Shown: positions 1 through 13,683 of the stretch, piece after piece | How the letters are laid out: the number at the start of each line of letters is the position of its first letter | Numbering within the stretch: the first letter of the stretch is position 1 | From: Parus major | Taxonomy: Eukaryota > Chordata > Aves > Passeriformes > Paridae | Length of the DNA: 64,000 nt | Assembly (NCBI RefSeq): GCF_001522545.3 | Contig: NC_031773.1 | Coordinates: forward strand, 38,157,466 to 38,221,465 | Direction of reading: 5' to 3' | Made by a program: the position numbers and the translations under genes | The notes under the pieces: model-generated | The model's input: the letters and a program-made list of their open reading frames with translations, nothing else | Told to the model about the DNA's origin: nothing | Databases searched by the model: none

Positions 1-2254
1 TCTGAAGACTTAACAGTTAAATGGTTCTATATCTGACTCCCTTTCCACATGGTTCAACAAAGCCAGGATGGAATATCCAAAGCACCATTCCATTTTTCTT
101 GAAACAATTCAAGTTCCCAGCACTGGATCTATGCTTCCTCTGTATAACTTGACCATCACTAAATCAAGATTGTACACAGAGGCTTATTAGGTAATTTAAA
201 TGAACTTGATATAAACACTGGTTTTATCTATTTTTAAGTTATGTATTGATGACAGTTACTGAGTGAATCTAAAAAGGAAATGTAATGAAAACTTAATGTT
301 TGTATATAGAGAAGTACACTGGACTTTAAGCACAATGTGAGAGTTGGAGGAGAGGATGGCAGAATTGTGAGAAAGCCTAGTGAGCCAAACCATAAAAAAT
401 TGAGAGAGTTATCTCTGGAAGTTAATTCATATGTGATATGAAAAGATATTTACTTTTCTCCATGACTCTTGCGTTTTAACTACCAAAAGCCCAGATACTA
501 AGCTATATTGCTATACATAATGGTCTTCTACAATTCATTGATGCCAGGACTACCTTTCTGTTTTCTGACATGACTATAGATTTTATGAAAATTCTAGATG
601 ATCCTTGGAATCAAAGACAATTTTTTATATAGAATCAAAGAAGTGACTGCCTTTATGAACATTTTTAACATTTTGGTCAAATTTAACATTAACTCTGGAC
701 AAATCAAGACCAAAACCTTCAAAGTAATGTGATCCTAGACAGTAGAAAAGAAATAACATAAACATTCAGTGTGCTATTTCACCATGTGTCGTATCACTTA
801 AGTGTCACTTGTGTTATTTGTGCTTTAAGTTGATTATATTGCAACATTATACACAGTGGTATCATGGCACTGGCCAAAATATGAGTAGTTTCTTATCAGC
901 AAATTTAGAATCTAAATAATGTACATTACTGCAAAGGATCACAGTACATTAAGGATGAGTGAAATTATAAAAGAACACAAGATGATAATCATTGACTATG
1001 TATCATCAGCAGCAGAGTGGCTTTTTCTTTTTAATTGAACATCTTACATTATGTGCCTCATCCTAAGGATAAAAATAGGATGAAAGCCTATGAGGGAAAA
1101 ACAGAAGATACAAGTTTGAGATAATGTGTTCAGGCACTACAACTTACTGTGAAAAGATAACCTCTCTAATCTTCCTATGCTTCCTTCAAAAAAATACTTT
1201 TTCTTCCTAACAGTATTATTTTATTCATTTTCATTCTGATAATGTATTTTATACTGCAATTGTTCTGCAATCTTTACATGGAGATGTATCCTGTTCTGGA
1301 AGTACAAAAAGTGTTCAGAGAGTAAAGTACTAATGAAAATGAGTAACAGAATTTTATCTAGGAGGTAAAGACTGTTAGGAAAGCTTGTGCCAAGGCCATT
1401 GTCTTTGTTACTTATTTCTATTTCTGCTCCATCTGGAAAGTATCTTTTGTCATAATGAGTGATGCAAGTTGCTAAACTTTGATCCTTTGAGTAAGAACTT
1501 ACAGAAATGAATCATAAGCTAAAATTCATGACTGATGAGTCCCATACTTTGCATGGGAACTGGAAATACTCTCTTGACTAAGTACTGTGGACAGGTCTCA
1601 CTGTTGTACACTTAGGAGGCAAAGCACTTGGAGTGACAAAGTTTGAAAATGTCAGACCTGTTGCTCCAACTTTATTCCCAAAATGTAGTCTCCTAAATAC
1701 AATGTCAAATTCCCTTTTATAGCTAGATACAAGCCATAAAACCTTTTCTTGCCTTTTTTTTCCCCTTTAAGTACATGCCACAAATCAGCAATAACATATT
1801 GGCTTGAAAAGACCTCCAGACTTCGCTATGGTACACATTTCTTCATTGTCACATACAGCCGCACATCATGGTAGAAAGCAGAAAGAGTCTCTTCTAAAAA
1901 GGTAACCTATCTGTGCTTGTCCTTAACCTCTTGATGCCTTGTTCCCTTCTAAAAGTGCAGTGGCAGTGTTTGTGTTCTGATAGTGTCTAAGATCATCCTT
2001 CCAGCAGAGAAAAGATAGGGGACTATAAAACAGCCAATACCATCCTGAGGGCAAAGGGCTGTTCCAGATCTTGACTCAGCACACTTCCATTTCCCCTTAC
2101 AAACTATTATAAAAATATAGAATGATCCAGGAACTGCACAGCTATATTAACTAGAAGCAAATGTTGCATTTTTATGTGAAAAAAGATCATTATATACAAA
2201 TATAGCTGAAAGATACTTTGCCAGTGATATAAAATGTGAGTTCCGCTGAACTGA

Positions 2255-2293
2255 TTTTTTTTTTTTTTGTTATTATTTTTTTATTTTTTATTT
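2255..2293. repeat. T-rich simple sequence
   Basis: A run of 14 T (2255-2268) is followed by T-dominated sequence to 2293. It is low-complexity DNA with no gene attached. It could be the remnant of a minus-strand A-rich tail, but no element body is recognisable on either side. Confidence 0.8.
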
Positions 2294-2550
2294 AATTCAC
2301 AATTCAGACTTTTGGCAATCATAGAATATGCTATGCTGATTAGTGTTGGTTTAAAGTTGATTTTCAGTTACCCTCCTTATCTTCCTGGAAATTCTAAAAG
2401 AAAAGTCAAGAGACAACAGTATAAAACCACCATTTTTCCAATCTTCAGGCTGAATGGTTTCAAAACTTACCATAATCCCAAAAAGAGACTTTCAAAGTCT
2501 AATTCTTTACAATAGTCACCTTTTTGCTTTATTAAACATGCTTTGAAGGG

Positions 2551-2566
2551 AAAAAAAAAAAAAAAA
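2551..2566. repeat. Poly-A tract (16 A)
   Basis: Sixteen consecutive A residues follow an unremarkable AT-rich sequence. I looked for a processed pseudogene body upstream and for flanking direct repeats and saw neither, so it is called only as simple sequence. Confidence 0.85.
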
Positions 2567-5500
2567 GTAGGATAGGATATTAAGTACGATAGTATTTCTA
2601 GGATACAGGAAAAGTAAAATTATTATTTATTTTCTTTCTGCATTCAGTCAGGATGATTTCAATATTTATCATGCAAGTGACTAAGCAGTATTATTCACGA
2701 TTCATCTTGCCATGCATTTGAAAAGTGCCATAAACTTACATGCAGTGGCCTGTATCTGTTCTTTAAATTCTTATGGCTTAATCTGTATCTCAAGGTAGAA
2801 AACTGAGATGAAGATGGATTGATAATCAACAAATGTGTGTGCCAATATTAAATTAAAATAGAACTGTTATTATTAAGGATCACAGTCTAAAAACCTACAC
2901 TTGCACAGGAAAAATAGCTACTTGACAAAAGCATAAAAATGTAATGAAACTTAAATTAAACAGGGTACTGCTCTCATCTGACAAAACCTCGTCCCTTCTA
3001 TACGGGAGCAGATGACTATTGCCTGGTGTTCTGCACTCACAGCTCATTTTGAAAATGTTGAAAGCCTAGTGGTAAGACTATAAAGTCTCTAGATCAAAAG
3101 AAAATTATTCATGGGCAGAGAATCTCAGGTGGAATGAGAGCAGAAGGAAAGCTGGGAATTATGTGGCTGCTACTGAGCAAGGACACATTGAAATTTCCTT
3201 ACCAAAGGAAGGTAGCTTTTGCATTTCTTTCTTCCATGGAAGCAATGGCAGAAATGAACCTGGGCATCTTCTGGTGGGCTTTATTTGCAGTGGAAGTGTC
3301 GGTGTCTCTTGTGTGTTGCCACAGGCTCCCTTTACAGTCAATAAAGACAGGCGCTTTCAAGGGGCACTGTTTCTGACCTATTTTAGATGTCTATTTTAGT
3401 TTGGGATGAATCATACTACAGAGGTGGGAGGCAGTAAAGACAGAAATGCCTGCGCTCTAGATATCTGAAGTTAGGTGCAGTGAATCCTACCCTGGGAGCT
3501 TGAACTGAATGTTAAACAAGTTATCAAAACATGACAAGAAGATATTATAATCAATGACAAAACCCCCACTACTGTTTAAGTACACCTGAGGGAAAATTAC
3601 TATCAGAAATAATTATTTCTATAGCTATGTGAAACAAAACCAAAACCACACAAACCCCGAAAATGGCTTTTCCTACTTTCCTGAAACAAATTATGTGAAA
3701 AGCAACATCTGCAGCGAAAAATTCACAGTCACATCTAGATTAAGTCTGCTGCTACAATCACAGGGAAGATTAACATCCCAGACCAAGATACAAAAAACTA
3801 TGGAGCATGGAAAAAATAACTGCAAAATTATTTATGCTTTATTAAAGGATATAATGTGACATAAACAAGTTAAATCACATAAGGTTAAATAATGAAGCAA
3901 CCTCAGGCCAGGAAGTTTCTAATTCTTAGTACTATATCTTATGCTTATTTCACCTTCACTGCAGCATGAACATGTTTCTCATGAACATTAATCAGAAATT
4001 ATAGACACTTCTTACAACTCAAAGTCAGAATTCTTTTTTAGAACTTCACAGAATTTCACATATTATATTTCATGCAATTTCATGCAGCAGCTTAAAATCT
4101 TGATTAGCATCAAGCAGTGATAATGCTAATTAGTATGTTCTTAAAGTGGCACAGAAAATCTTAAAAAAACTGCAGATCACTATACATTAAACTTAAAATG
4201 TATACAAAATATAGGTACCTGTGGTAAATGGAATAATATAACCATAATATTTGTCATGTGTAGAAAATGAAATAATTACTTACTAAAGTAACTAACATTA
4301 GCACATTAAGAATTTTCTTTTAAAGAAAAAAAAAACAAATTATATCAAAAAAGAGCCAACTACAGGTTTTACCCACATTGTCCATATAAAGATTTAGTCC
4401 TTTCCTGAGACTGATGTAGGATATATTCTCAGCAGTACCTTATGGGAAAGATGACCACAGGAAAAATTATACATCATCTTTCCTCTTCACCCATTGGCCT
4501 CTCTTCTCTAAAGAAAATAAATAGATAAATTTTTAGTGTAACTCCGCTACAGAAGTTACATTTTACATAAATACATCCTGATCTCTTTAATCTTTAAATA
4601 AACAGTGCTAATCCTGATAGCCTCTCTTCACTTAAAAATTCCTTCTTAGACCTGATCATTTTCACTATCTGTGTCTACATCTCCAGATAGTAGTTTGCCA
4701 TGATGGAATATACCTTGTTCCTTCTCAGCACAGCCAGATGGAAATCAGAAGGAAATGTTTTATCTTACTCCTACTCCTGTCTATTTACCAAAACTCCAAA
4801 CCCTCTAGCTGGTGCAAGGAAAGCAGCACTGAAATTGCAGTTAAGAGTGGTGTCCTAAGATTGAACAACACTGCACCTCAAAATAAACAGGTGGCATATA
4901 AACCAAATTAGACCTGCACAAATACAATTTCAGACACTGACCAAGAAAAGATATTCTATTAAATGGCAGGACAGGTTTCTATATTTGCATAATCTGTTTA
5001 AGTGAAAAGTTTAAGATGACCATGAACGTGGTTTGACAGACAAGCGAGAAAGAACAGTTGGGAAAATAAATCGCAGATGAGTCAACAATTAAAATAAAAC
5101 TTGTGAATTTATTTTTAAAACATTTCTGATGACTCATTCACAATTATCTCCCCATAAGCTTCCATTGTATACACTCTGTAATATCTGAACAGATGAACTT
5201 GGTTTATGTGCAGATTAACCAAGATATTTCATTGCTTCACGTGTCTTTGAGCTGTTCACATATTAAAATAACCAGTGAACTCTTACATTGTTTTACAAGA
5301 AGCTTCAGAAATTCTTCCTAATTTCTGAAATTTTATTTTTGCAATCAATGCATCTGAAAGGAAATATACCAAAGGGTTATTAGAATACAAAATGTTCACT
5401 TTGCAACACTGAGTGCTGTACTTGAACTGACATGTTTGATCAAGTTCCATGGTTAAAAACATCCCTTTTCATAAGGGCTAAAAATTAGCTTTTATATTAC

Positions 5501-6363
5501 CAGCAACCAAAAACGCACACAAATCTCTTTCCTGGATACCCTTTAAAATAACTCCTTTTTCAGTTCAGTTGTTTATTGCTTCAGTTTCGACAAAGATCAT
5601 CCTCCCAAGCAATCCCATCCCAAACATTACCGTGTTTCACTGTTACTGCCCATTTCTGGAGTTGCAATTAATGGAGCAAGAAAGAGGCAGGCATAATGTG
5701 TCAAAGCTAAAACAGAAGAGGTAACAGAGTTGGCATGGAGGCTGTGACATCATTAGAGGGAAATGAAAAGCTATATTTATAGGAGTAAACTAAATGTGCT
5801 TGGGAAAGTTCCCAGTTGTTGTGGCCAACTGGCACAGTAGAGTACACAAATATGTTAGTCAACACTGAAGTGTCCAAAGAGCCTGCATGCAAACTGCTTA
5901 TTGGGAATGGTCCCTGCAACAGTCCTATTCCCACACCATAATTAGTAACTGCCTGGAAAAATGTATAAATTTGTGTGAATGAAAAGTGTGCCAGAATCTG
6001 GGCCAACAGATTACTACTACAGATGATTGTGTTTGACCATCCAGGAACATTTGCCAGTACTGTTTGATTTATTTGCATATAAACACGCTAAGCCATTCCA
6101 GAAGGTTTAAAGTTATAGAATATAGTAAAAGATTTTATGCATTTCCAGTCTTGCTGTTGAAAATCACTTGGTGTTTAGGGAAATTAGAGATAAGATATGA
6201 ATTATAAATGCCAACCATTTTTAAAACTTCAGTAAAGATATATCAGACTAGATGCAGCATCATAGCTGCATTTTTGTCTGAAGAGCACATTATATTTGCA
6301 AAGAGAATGCAGATTGGTACCATGGATAATGGTTACTTTTCATTTCACTCAGTTATCCCTAGC

Positions 6364-6795
6364 TGCTGAAGGCCACTGCCTTTTGTCCTTTTGCTGGTTG
6401 CCTGGGAGAAGAGGCTGATCCCCACCTGGCTACAACCTCCTTTCAAGTGGTGGCAGAGAGGGATAAGGTCACTCCTGAGCCAGGCTAAACCACCCCACCT
6501 CCCTCAGCTACTTCTCATAAGTCTTGTGCACCAGACCCTTCACCAGCTCTGTTGTCATTTCCTCAACACACTAAGCACCTCAATGTCATTCTTTTAGTGA
6601 AGAGTCCAAAACTGAACACAGAATTCATGGTGCAGCCTCTGCAGTGCTGGGTACAGGGGGATGCACTTCCCTGGTCCTACTGGCCCCACTATTGCTGATC
6701 CAGGCCAGGATGCCATTGGACACCTGGGCAACCCTGGCTCATGTTCATCTGCTGTCACTCAGCACCCCCAGCACCTTTTCCCCTGGTGTGGTTGT
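6364..6795 (-). mobile_element. CR1 LINE fragment (ORF2 3' part, minus strand)
   Basis: Read on the minus strand, this is the 3' part of a CR1 non-LTR retrotransposon. On the plus strand the recognisable blocks, in order, are the reverse complement of the ORF2 tail (around GCCTGGGAGAAGAGGCTGAT at 6400), a CCTCAGCTACTTCTCATAAG block near 6500, an AAAACTGAACACAGAATTCA block near 6610, and GATCCAGGCCAGGATGCCAT near 6700. These match the conserved layout of avian CR1 ORF2 C-terminal sequence. Both ends are missing: the 3' octamer tail is absent at the low-coordinate side, and the copy stops around 6795 before the reverse transcriptase core. Many point changes and small indels mark it as old. Open frames across it on the plus strand are antisense shadows. 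Confidence 0.88.
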
Positions 6796-9700
6796 GCTTC
6801 TTATCTTATGGAAATAGAAAGATGTAGTTGCACTTTGGGGTTGGCTTGTTTTCTTGATTTGTCAGGTCAGTTCATCATGAAAATTCTCTAGATTACTGTA
6901 TTACCAGACTTACTTCACATTTCCTAAAATGTACCATAATGAACTACTCTGGATGATGACACTCTTTGTGACCTGAAACCTTTTCTTCTGAAAGGGTTTT
7001 TTAATTATTGACATTCTGATATTGCTCTTAAAATAAGAAAGTACTGGATTTCTTAGGACTTGGTCTTATAAATAACTTAACCTTGCTAACACCCATACAG
7101 AAAAATCTGTATTTCTCTATAGTGCAATTGCATCTCAGTGATTCAGTCTCTTTTCTTCTGTGCAACTTGAGGTTCTTTTTTACTTTTTATTTTATGTATA
7201 TCAGTAATTCAGACTGACATTGGCAATTTGTGACCAAAACTACTAATTTTTCATCCAGCATGGTATTAGATGATTAAAGAATTTTTTTCATTCTTACTGG
7301 GAACTCTTGACAAGTGCAAACCTTAGATGGTCTCAAGCATTAAAAATGGAGACCTTGTGTCAAGACAAGCTGTTGATGAACTGTTAAAGAGTTACAATTA
7401 TGACTTTTTCAAAGCATGTTAGTCTAAAGCAGAGGCAGCATGGCATACTCCAGAGAAACATCCAACTGCTATAGACAGAACGCAGGATTTTTCTCATTCT
7501 GCTCCCTTTCCACATTGCAATATCTTAACAGCTGTAATCAGCGGCACAGCAGAATTCAAAAGACAACCACCTTCAGGAAGTATTCCTGATGTAATCACCA
7601 AAATACAGATAATAATCCTGAAGACAGTACTGCATAAAACTGTAGGTGCCTCTACTTGAAAAAACTGAGATTTTATAAACTTGATTTATTTTTTTCAGTT
7701 TGCCTGTTTCACAAATTATTTCACCCTTCAGCAACTACAAGCAGCTGACTCTGGAGAAGCAATTTTTAATTAAAACCTGTTTCTCCCCTTTTTGTTTTAG
7801 TTAATGATTGCCAGGAGGTGTTGCTAACCAGAGGCCCATTTCAATACATTCTGAGAATACTCATATCCTATCACCTTCCACAGAAAAGACGGGTGCTCAG
7901 CATCTGCGGTAAGTGGGAGGACATGGATATTTCTCTGACAGCTGAGCTGTGCTAAGTGAAAAGTCTCCACTGATAAGTCTTCATTTTTTAATTAGTTCTT
8001 CATTAAAAGAAATTACTTCCAGTAGTGAATAAAATTGCCCTAAAAATCTAGAAGTACAGAATAGAAATTACTCTGTCTGTTATAAGAGTAAATAACTTTT
8101 GACAGAATGTTCATAATTTAACAATTTTCAGTGTTTCCTAGATCAAGTCTTAAAGCTGTAATATTTATGCTTTCATGATAATTTGCTTCATGATTGGTTG
8201 GGGATTTATTACCTAAGCTTAGGCTCGGATCATGTGGCCAAATTCAGAGCACTGAAGGTTTTTATTCATTCCCTTAAGAAAAGAGTGATTAATTATGATG
8301 CTTATAAAATGCTGCTGTAAAAACTACACCAGACCTTTTCTATCAGAACAGTTAACATAAATGTTTCTGTTCTATGGATTTGGTAGGCTATACAATGAAT
8401 GTGTTTTGGTTTATGCATTGATAAACATGGGGTTTATTTTGTTTACTGGCTTGTTTCTCTTTATTGGCTTCTTCAAGAATCTGGTAAGCTAGTTTTATGG
8501 AAATTATTAAGAAAATGTTGCTTTCAGTAAAGTCTAGTTGGCTCTGATCTTTAGATGTTTAGTTGTGAAGATGAAAGAACTTAGGAGTTGTGTCTAAGGC
8601 TATTCAGACATGTTCCAATCCACAGAAAAATCAAAAATGGTACAGCTCTGTGCAGCCCTTTTTGCTTTATTAACTGTGATGGATCAGCCCTGGAAACAAA
8701 CAGAGAGAGAAGAAAATACTTTTACTCCTTTCCTCCAGCTGATACAGAAAACACCACTGACCTACACCCTGAAACAATCACACCCCATGAACACTGCAGC
8801 TTTGAAATGCATCCCCTAATAACTTACAGTTAGCAACTAGGCTATTTCAAACAAATGTTCTACCATATGAGTAGGTTTCAAAACAGTTACAAAGCAAAGG
8901 CTGGAACCTGGTGGAACAGTGTTGACACAGAATATTTACTGCATAGATATTGCAAAGATGATGTAAGGGAAAAAATGGCTTAGATTGAAAGATAAGGAAC
9001 TTTCCCCCTGAAACTAGGCTACATAAATGAAAGGATGAGGTAACAGCAGTGGACTGTTTACATGACTGCCATCAAAAAAAGACTTCTTCTACCATCCAAG
9101 TGACAACTTAACCCTCTTGAACTGGGTTTTCCTTGTAATTCATCATACAAGCATCTTAATGTACATGTAGGTACAAATTCTAAAGGATTTCTAGCACAAT
9201 GAATACTAAGAAGCTTTATATTTTTCTATTTCAGCTAATAAAAAGCCAGAGCTAGTCTTTTTCTATGCTACTTAATCAGAAGAGGGAAGGTTCTGTGAGC
9301 AGCACATGAAGACATCAGCACCACGTGAGGTGAAAAAGGTTCACAGCAAAACCCAGAATGCTTTTTGATTTCCTACTGCTGAAAGATTAGGTAATTGGAA
9401 AAGACTTACAAATATTTAAATATTACATTGTGCACTGTGTCTTGCACTGGGTTCCTGCCAATTAAGACATTTTAAAAATCAGTGTTCTATCATGATTATA
9501 AAGCACTAAGAAAACAAAGTTTCATCTTCAGAAAGATGAGAACACTTTCTTCAGGAAGAAAGACAGGAAAACAAAGCCAAAAACAAGTAAATAGGCAGAT
9601 ACTTCAAAGGAATTCACCTTATGTGAAATATGTAGCATTTTCACTGAATTGTGGCTGGTTCTAAAACAAAACCAATTATCCCCATATGACTTGCAATTGC

Positions 9701-10369
9701 AAATACAAAGAGGAAAAATGTGTGTATAAAACTATTCATGCCAAAATAATTTGTGAATCATCCTATCAAAGGTCACAACAGAGTTGCATGCTGGCCTTTA
9801 AACAGAGGCTTTAGAAAAATGCTTAGAAAAGCCGCTGATATACTTACAAAGAAGAAAAAAACACCTAACCTCTATGGTTCAAGAAATTATTTTAAAATAT
9901 TTATCAGCTTACATGTAACTTATCTCATAAAGCACAGGTTCAATTCCACACTAATCTCAGCCCAGTATCATGGCTCTCCACATACAGTAAACAGGCACAG
10001 CATGCTGTGTATCTGAGCTTAGAAAGTGGCCTCTCAGACACTAAGTAGGCTTTCCTTTAAGCATATACATATCCTATTTAAAACGTAAGGGCCCACTTTC
10101 TAATCTCTGCCAAGCAGTGAGTGCACACCTACAACCACTCAGCACCGCATGGGAAGCTGGTGTTTTCCCAGAGGTACAGTGCTATATGTCACAAAATCAG
10201 CAAGCACTCAGGCACTTAATCTTTAGAGAATAACCAAGTTGATGCAGATGCTTTAGAGGCCTATATTCATTTTAATGCACACGGAAGGGAAGATTTACTT
10301 GCACAGCTCATTTTATCCCTAGCAAGAGTCACTTGTGAGATGACATGAGAAAAATGCTCCCAGTGGAAG
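6796..10369. other. Noncoding stretch, nothing recognised
   Basis: AT-rich sequence with only short chance frames (87 codons at most). I see no repeat family, no RNA gene and no exon-like segment I would defend. Confidence 0.6.
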
Positions 10370-10690
10370 GTGGCACCTGTGTGTGGCCAGCCCAGGCACG
10401 GGCAGCGCTGGTGCCGGAGGCGAGCGCTCACCTGCCATCCCTCCTGCCCACCGAGAATGCCCTCCATCTGCAGAGGGGAAAAGGGGCTTGGCACAGCCAG
10501 AGACAGACAGGAATTCTGAGGAGATGCAATGTCTTTCTCTGGAACAAACGATGTCTGCCAGGGCTTCTCCCCTAGCTGCTGTTCTGCCGCACGGGACTTG
10601 CTTCTGGGAGAAGAAATCCCAGCCGTGAGAGATGGGTGCTGGCTGTACAGTGTGGATTGCCCCATCCATAACTGGTGGTGCGGATCAAAG
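10370..10690. other. GC- and CpG-richer patch of unknown role
   Basis: This segment of about 320 bp is clearly richer in G+C than its surroundings and carries roughly a dozen CpG dinucleotides, against almost none in neighbouring kilobases. Several overlapping frames stay open on both strands (up to 132 codons on the minus strand), an expected side effect of few AT-rich stop codons. On the minus strand there is a good 5' splice-site match, CAG|GTGAGC, with the exon side ending at 10432. It may be an exon of an unannotated noncoding transcript, a decayed LTR or a minor regulatory CpG patch. No protein family was recognised and it is too short and CpG-poor for a classical CpG island. Confidence 0.35.
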
Positions 10691-13663
10691 AAAGCCAGGA
10701 AGAAGCTTGGAATATATTGCCCTGACTTGCATCAGTGTGTCAGCTTTATATTTAAAAAAAAACCCAAATCAACAAGCTATTAAAACTATTCAATATTAAA
10801 TTTTAAATTCAGACTATTAAATTATTAAAGTTTTATTTTGGTCTGTGGTCCATTACTGTTTCATTGCTCTAACTTGGAGGCAATAAATATAAACTATATA
10901 GAAAATAAAATTTTTCTGTAAGCCATATCTTGATTTTTTCCTGTCAGAAAAGACATGACAAAGTTTAGCTAATTCACATGTATAGTCCTTCTATAGCTAA
11001 TGTAAACAGATATAATTTTAGAAATCCTTTGTGCTACGCATTGCTTAAAATTAGTGATAAACAGCTCTAATGGAAGACAAGGCAATTACAGAGGAAATAA
11101 ATCAGGGGTCCTTTGAAGTGTTATTATGCCTGTTAACAAAATTAAATAAATTTATTGCATCATTGAAGAGAAAAGGCAGTAAGGTAAACTGTTAGCTATT
11201 TTTATTACATGTATAAAATGTTTCATCTGGAAAAATATGGGACATAATTTTGGATTATAATTTTCTTAGCTCAGCAAAAAGGCCAGGCATTAAGTCATTA
11301 AAAGTCTCTGGAGTTCCAGTCTTGCAAAAATATTTGCACTTAAACAGCTTTAGGTAAAAGTTTAAGAGGAGCCTTCAAAATCACTGATAGATGGGAATGC
11401 CAAGTACTTCCCATGAAATTTTTTTCAGTTTGTTTTTAGACTACTGAACTCATTAAAGTAGCAAATATACAGTCTTAATGAACTGAACTTTAAAGCTCAC
11501 AAGTGGGACAAGTATTCATATCCCTTGTGAAAAATTTGTACAGAACTGTGTGTCCTTCTGTTTCATGCAAGAACTGTACAAAAGACATAGTAACGTCTGT
11601 TCTCTAGAGGTATTACTGTGTACATGACATTTGCAACAACACTGCTGTAAAGTGCAATGAGGCTGAAATTTAATCTGAATTGTTGCTGTATTAGGAGTAC
11701 CAGAGTATGTTTTAAAATTTCCTCACTCTTTGCAGGAAAAGTCAGTACTAATGTTTTCTGTTGAATTTATTAATGTGAAATTCAATCATAGAGTACCAAA
11801 ATATGCAAATTCTGCCATTTGTTACCAGCATTCTTGATTCACGACATAAAAAATCATGCACTGGTGATCTGGGAGAACACGTTTTCTCCTTCTCTGCAAG
11901 TGGGTGGCAAAACAGAAAGAGAAGCAAGCGCATGACAAGGAAAGCAAACTCTGGTGGGAGTCACCCCTGCTCCTGAGTCATGGGGCCGCACAGAGCACCA
12001 GCAGCTCCGCACAGGTGGGGGATCTGTCACGCCCTGTCAGCACCCTGCCCGGCCAAACTGAGAAAACCTCCAGCAACCAAACAGAAACAACAAAGTCCCC
12101 AGTCAAGAATGATAAAAAAATTGAAGGAATAAGATCTCTGACACTGGGGAATTTGTGGCAGGTGCAGAGTTTCTCTAGACTTCTGTGTCAGAAATAATCA
12201 GCTTGCACATAACACCTGTATAGATGTGCTGTATTCTACACAAATGCTGCAACCTGTCAAATGCCCACCTGCAAACACAGCCTGCCTGCAGGAGTGGAAT
12301 CAAGGAAAAGGACTTGTGGGCACAACTGAAAGCCAGTGGATCTCAGAAATAACTGTGATTTTTAAAAATTGGGGCAAAAATTGCTCTATATTGAAGCAAC
12401 TCAGGTAAACTGAAGATTATTGACTCAGGGGTTTTAAGATGTAGAAGCAGTAGGCAGCAGCAGCAGTGACTGTGCTTCCCAGGGCTGTGACAAATTTACA
12501 GAAATTTATCAAAGGTAACACACAGTACAGCAGGGAAATTCTGCTTTCTTGGCCACACAAAGACTATGACCTACATTTAAGTAGTTGATGGCTGCTTTCT
12601 TTTGGTTCACCAGATAAAAGACAACACCTTAACATTCACCTCAGAGAACCATGATAGAAAGCTTTACCCAGCTTTAGGCAAGGAAACATTTCCCTATGAG
12701 CATTTGTAAAATTAGGTGCTTGGTATAGAATGTTTAAACACAGCTTTCCTGTCAACTTACATGTTTTAATGGCCTCTTTGGATGAGTATCAGTCCTGACA
12801 TTACATAATACTGGGCCAAATCCTTGAAATGATTTTGATACACATAATAAAAGATAACAACTATTCCTGGTAGGAATACACATCCCACAGCCTTTCACAG
12901 TTTTGAGTAACTCTGCAAAACCAGGATCATTAAAGAAACTAGAATTTTTTATATTTGGAGAAGTAGAGGAACATAAAGATTTGGGGGTTTTTATGATTTT
13001 GTTTTGATGTATTTGCTGTGCACATTAAAATCTGAATATTATGCTGTAATAGCAGTGCATATAAAAAGAGAAAACACAATAAAACAAAACTTCAAGCAGT
13101 GTTCTAAATAAGAAATAATTAAGCACAGGAGAAAAAGCTCCTCAGATAAAACAAACATAACATTACACCACCTTCCTTACAACTCCAGTAAAGCTGTGGC
13201 TCTTAGATTCCAGGCAGATGTATTACTATGTGTGATTTCAGAAGGAGGACACATCACACATACCAAAAGAGGAAAAGCTGTTTCTAACACTAAGAAACTT
13301 TTCACACATCTTAAACATGAACAGACGTTGACTACAGGCAATGACTTTCTCAAACTAGACAAAGTGGCATGTATACTCATTTATAGTATTTTGCCTTTTT
13401 CACAAACAGAAATTCACTGTTGCACATTACAATTTGTAGGCTTCAATACTAGCTCAAACTACTAATCAAAATTATTTGCTCTGCTGCACTGGATTCTGAT
13501 TTCCAGTGGCTGAGATGAAAATACATCTTTGTTTCTGCTGCAAGCATTTGTTTCAGAATGTCATCTGATAGCTTTTTGAGCAACATAAGAGAGAAAACAT
13601 GCTTCCCAAAACTGCAAAGCAGCAGTAGCTAAATAGGAAAAACCAACAAATGCCAATCCCACT

Positions 13664-13683
13664 AGAATAGAATAGAATAGAAT
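13664..13683. repeat. (AGAAT)4 microsatellite
   Basis: Four perfect tandem AGAAT units are followed directly by CACAG. The string resembles the reverse complement of the ATTCTATG-type tail that ends avian CR1 elements, so it may be the last remnant of a minus-strand CR1 insertion, but no CR1 body follows. An 8-bp stem (AATCACAG with CTGTGATT, 13681-13703) sits at its right end. Confidence 0.8.

Larger units (their letters stand above)
1..6363. other. Noncoding AT-rich stretch, no gene recognised
   Basis: No open frame here exceeds 123 codons and none resembles a known protein. Frames on both strands overlap each other (for example three at 3134-3399), which is typical of chance frames. The stretch holds a T-rich tract at 2255-2293 and a run of 16 A at 2551-2566. 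A block at about 5690-6140 has mixed composition and homeodomain/octamer-like sites, discussed as a possible conserved noncoding element. I see no CpG island, promoter or convincing exon. It could be intergenic or intronic. Confidence 0.6.

Noticed and set aside
2330..2566. Processed pseudogene ending in the 16-A tract
   Set aside because: The sequence upstream of the A run resembles no known mRNA and no flanking direct repeats were found.
5707..6078. A 123-codon minus-strand frame as a possible gene
   Set aside because: No domain, signal or family resemblance, no splice or promoter context. The segment looks more like regulatory DNA than coding DNA.
6391..6891. Plus-strand frames of 68 and 76 codons
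   Set aside because: Antisense or adjacent to the minus-strand CR1 fragment at 6364-6795; no independent protein similarity.
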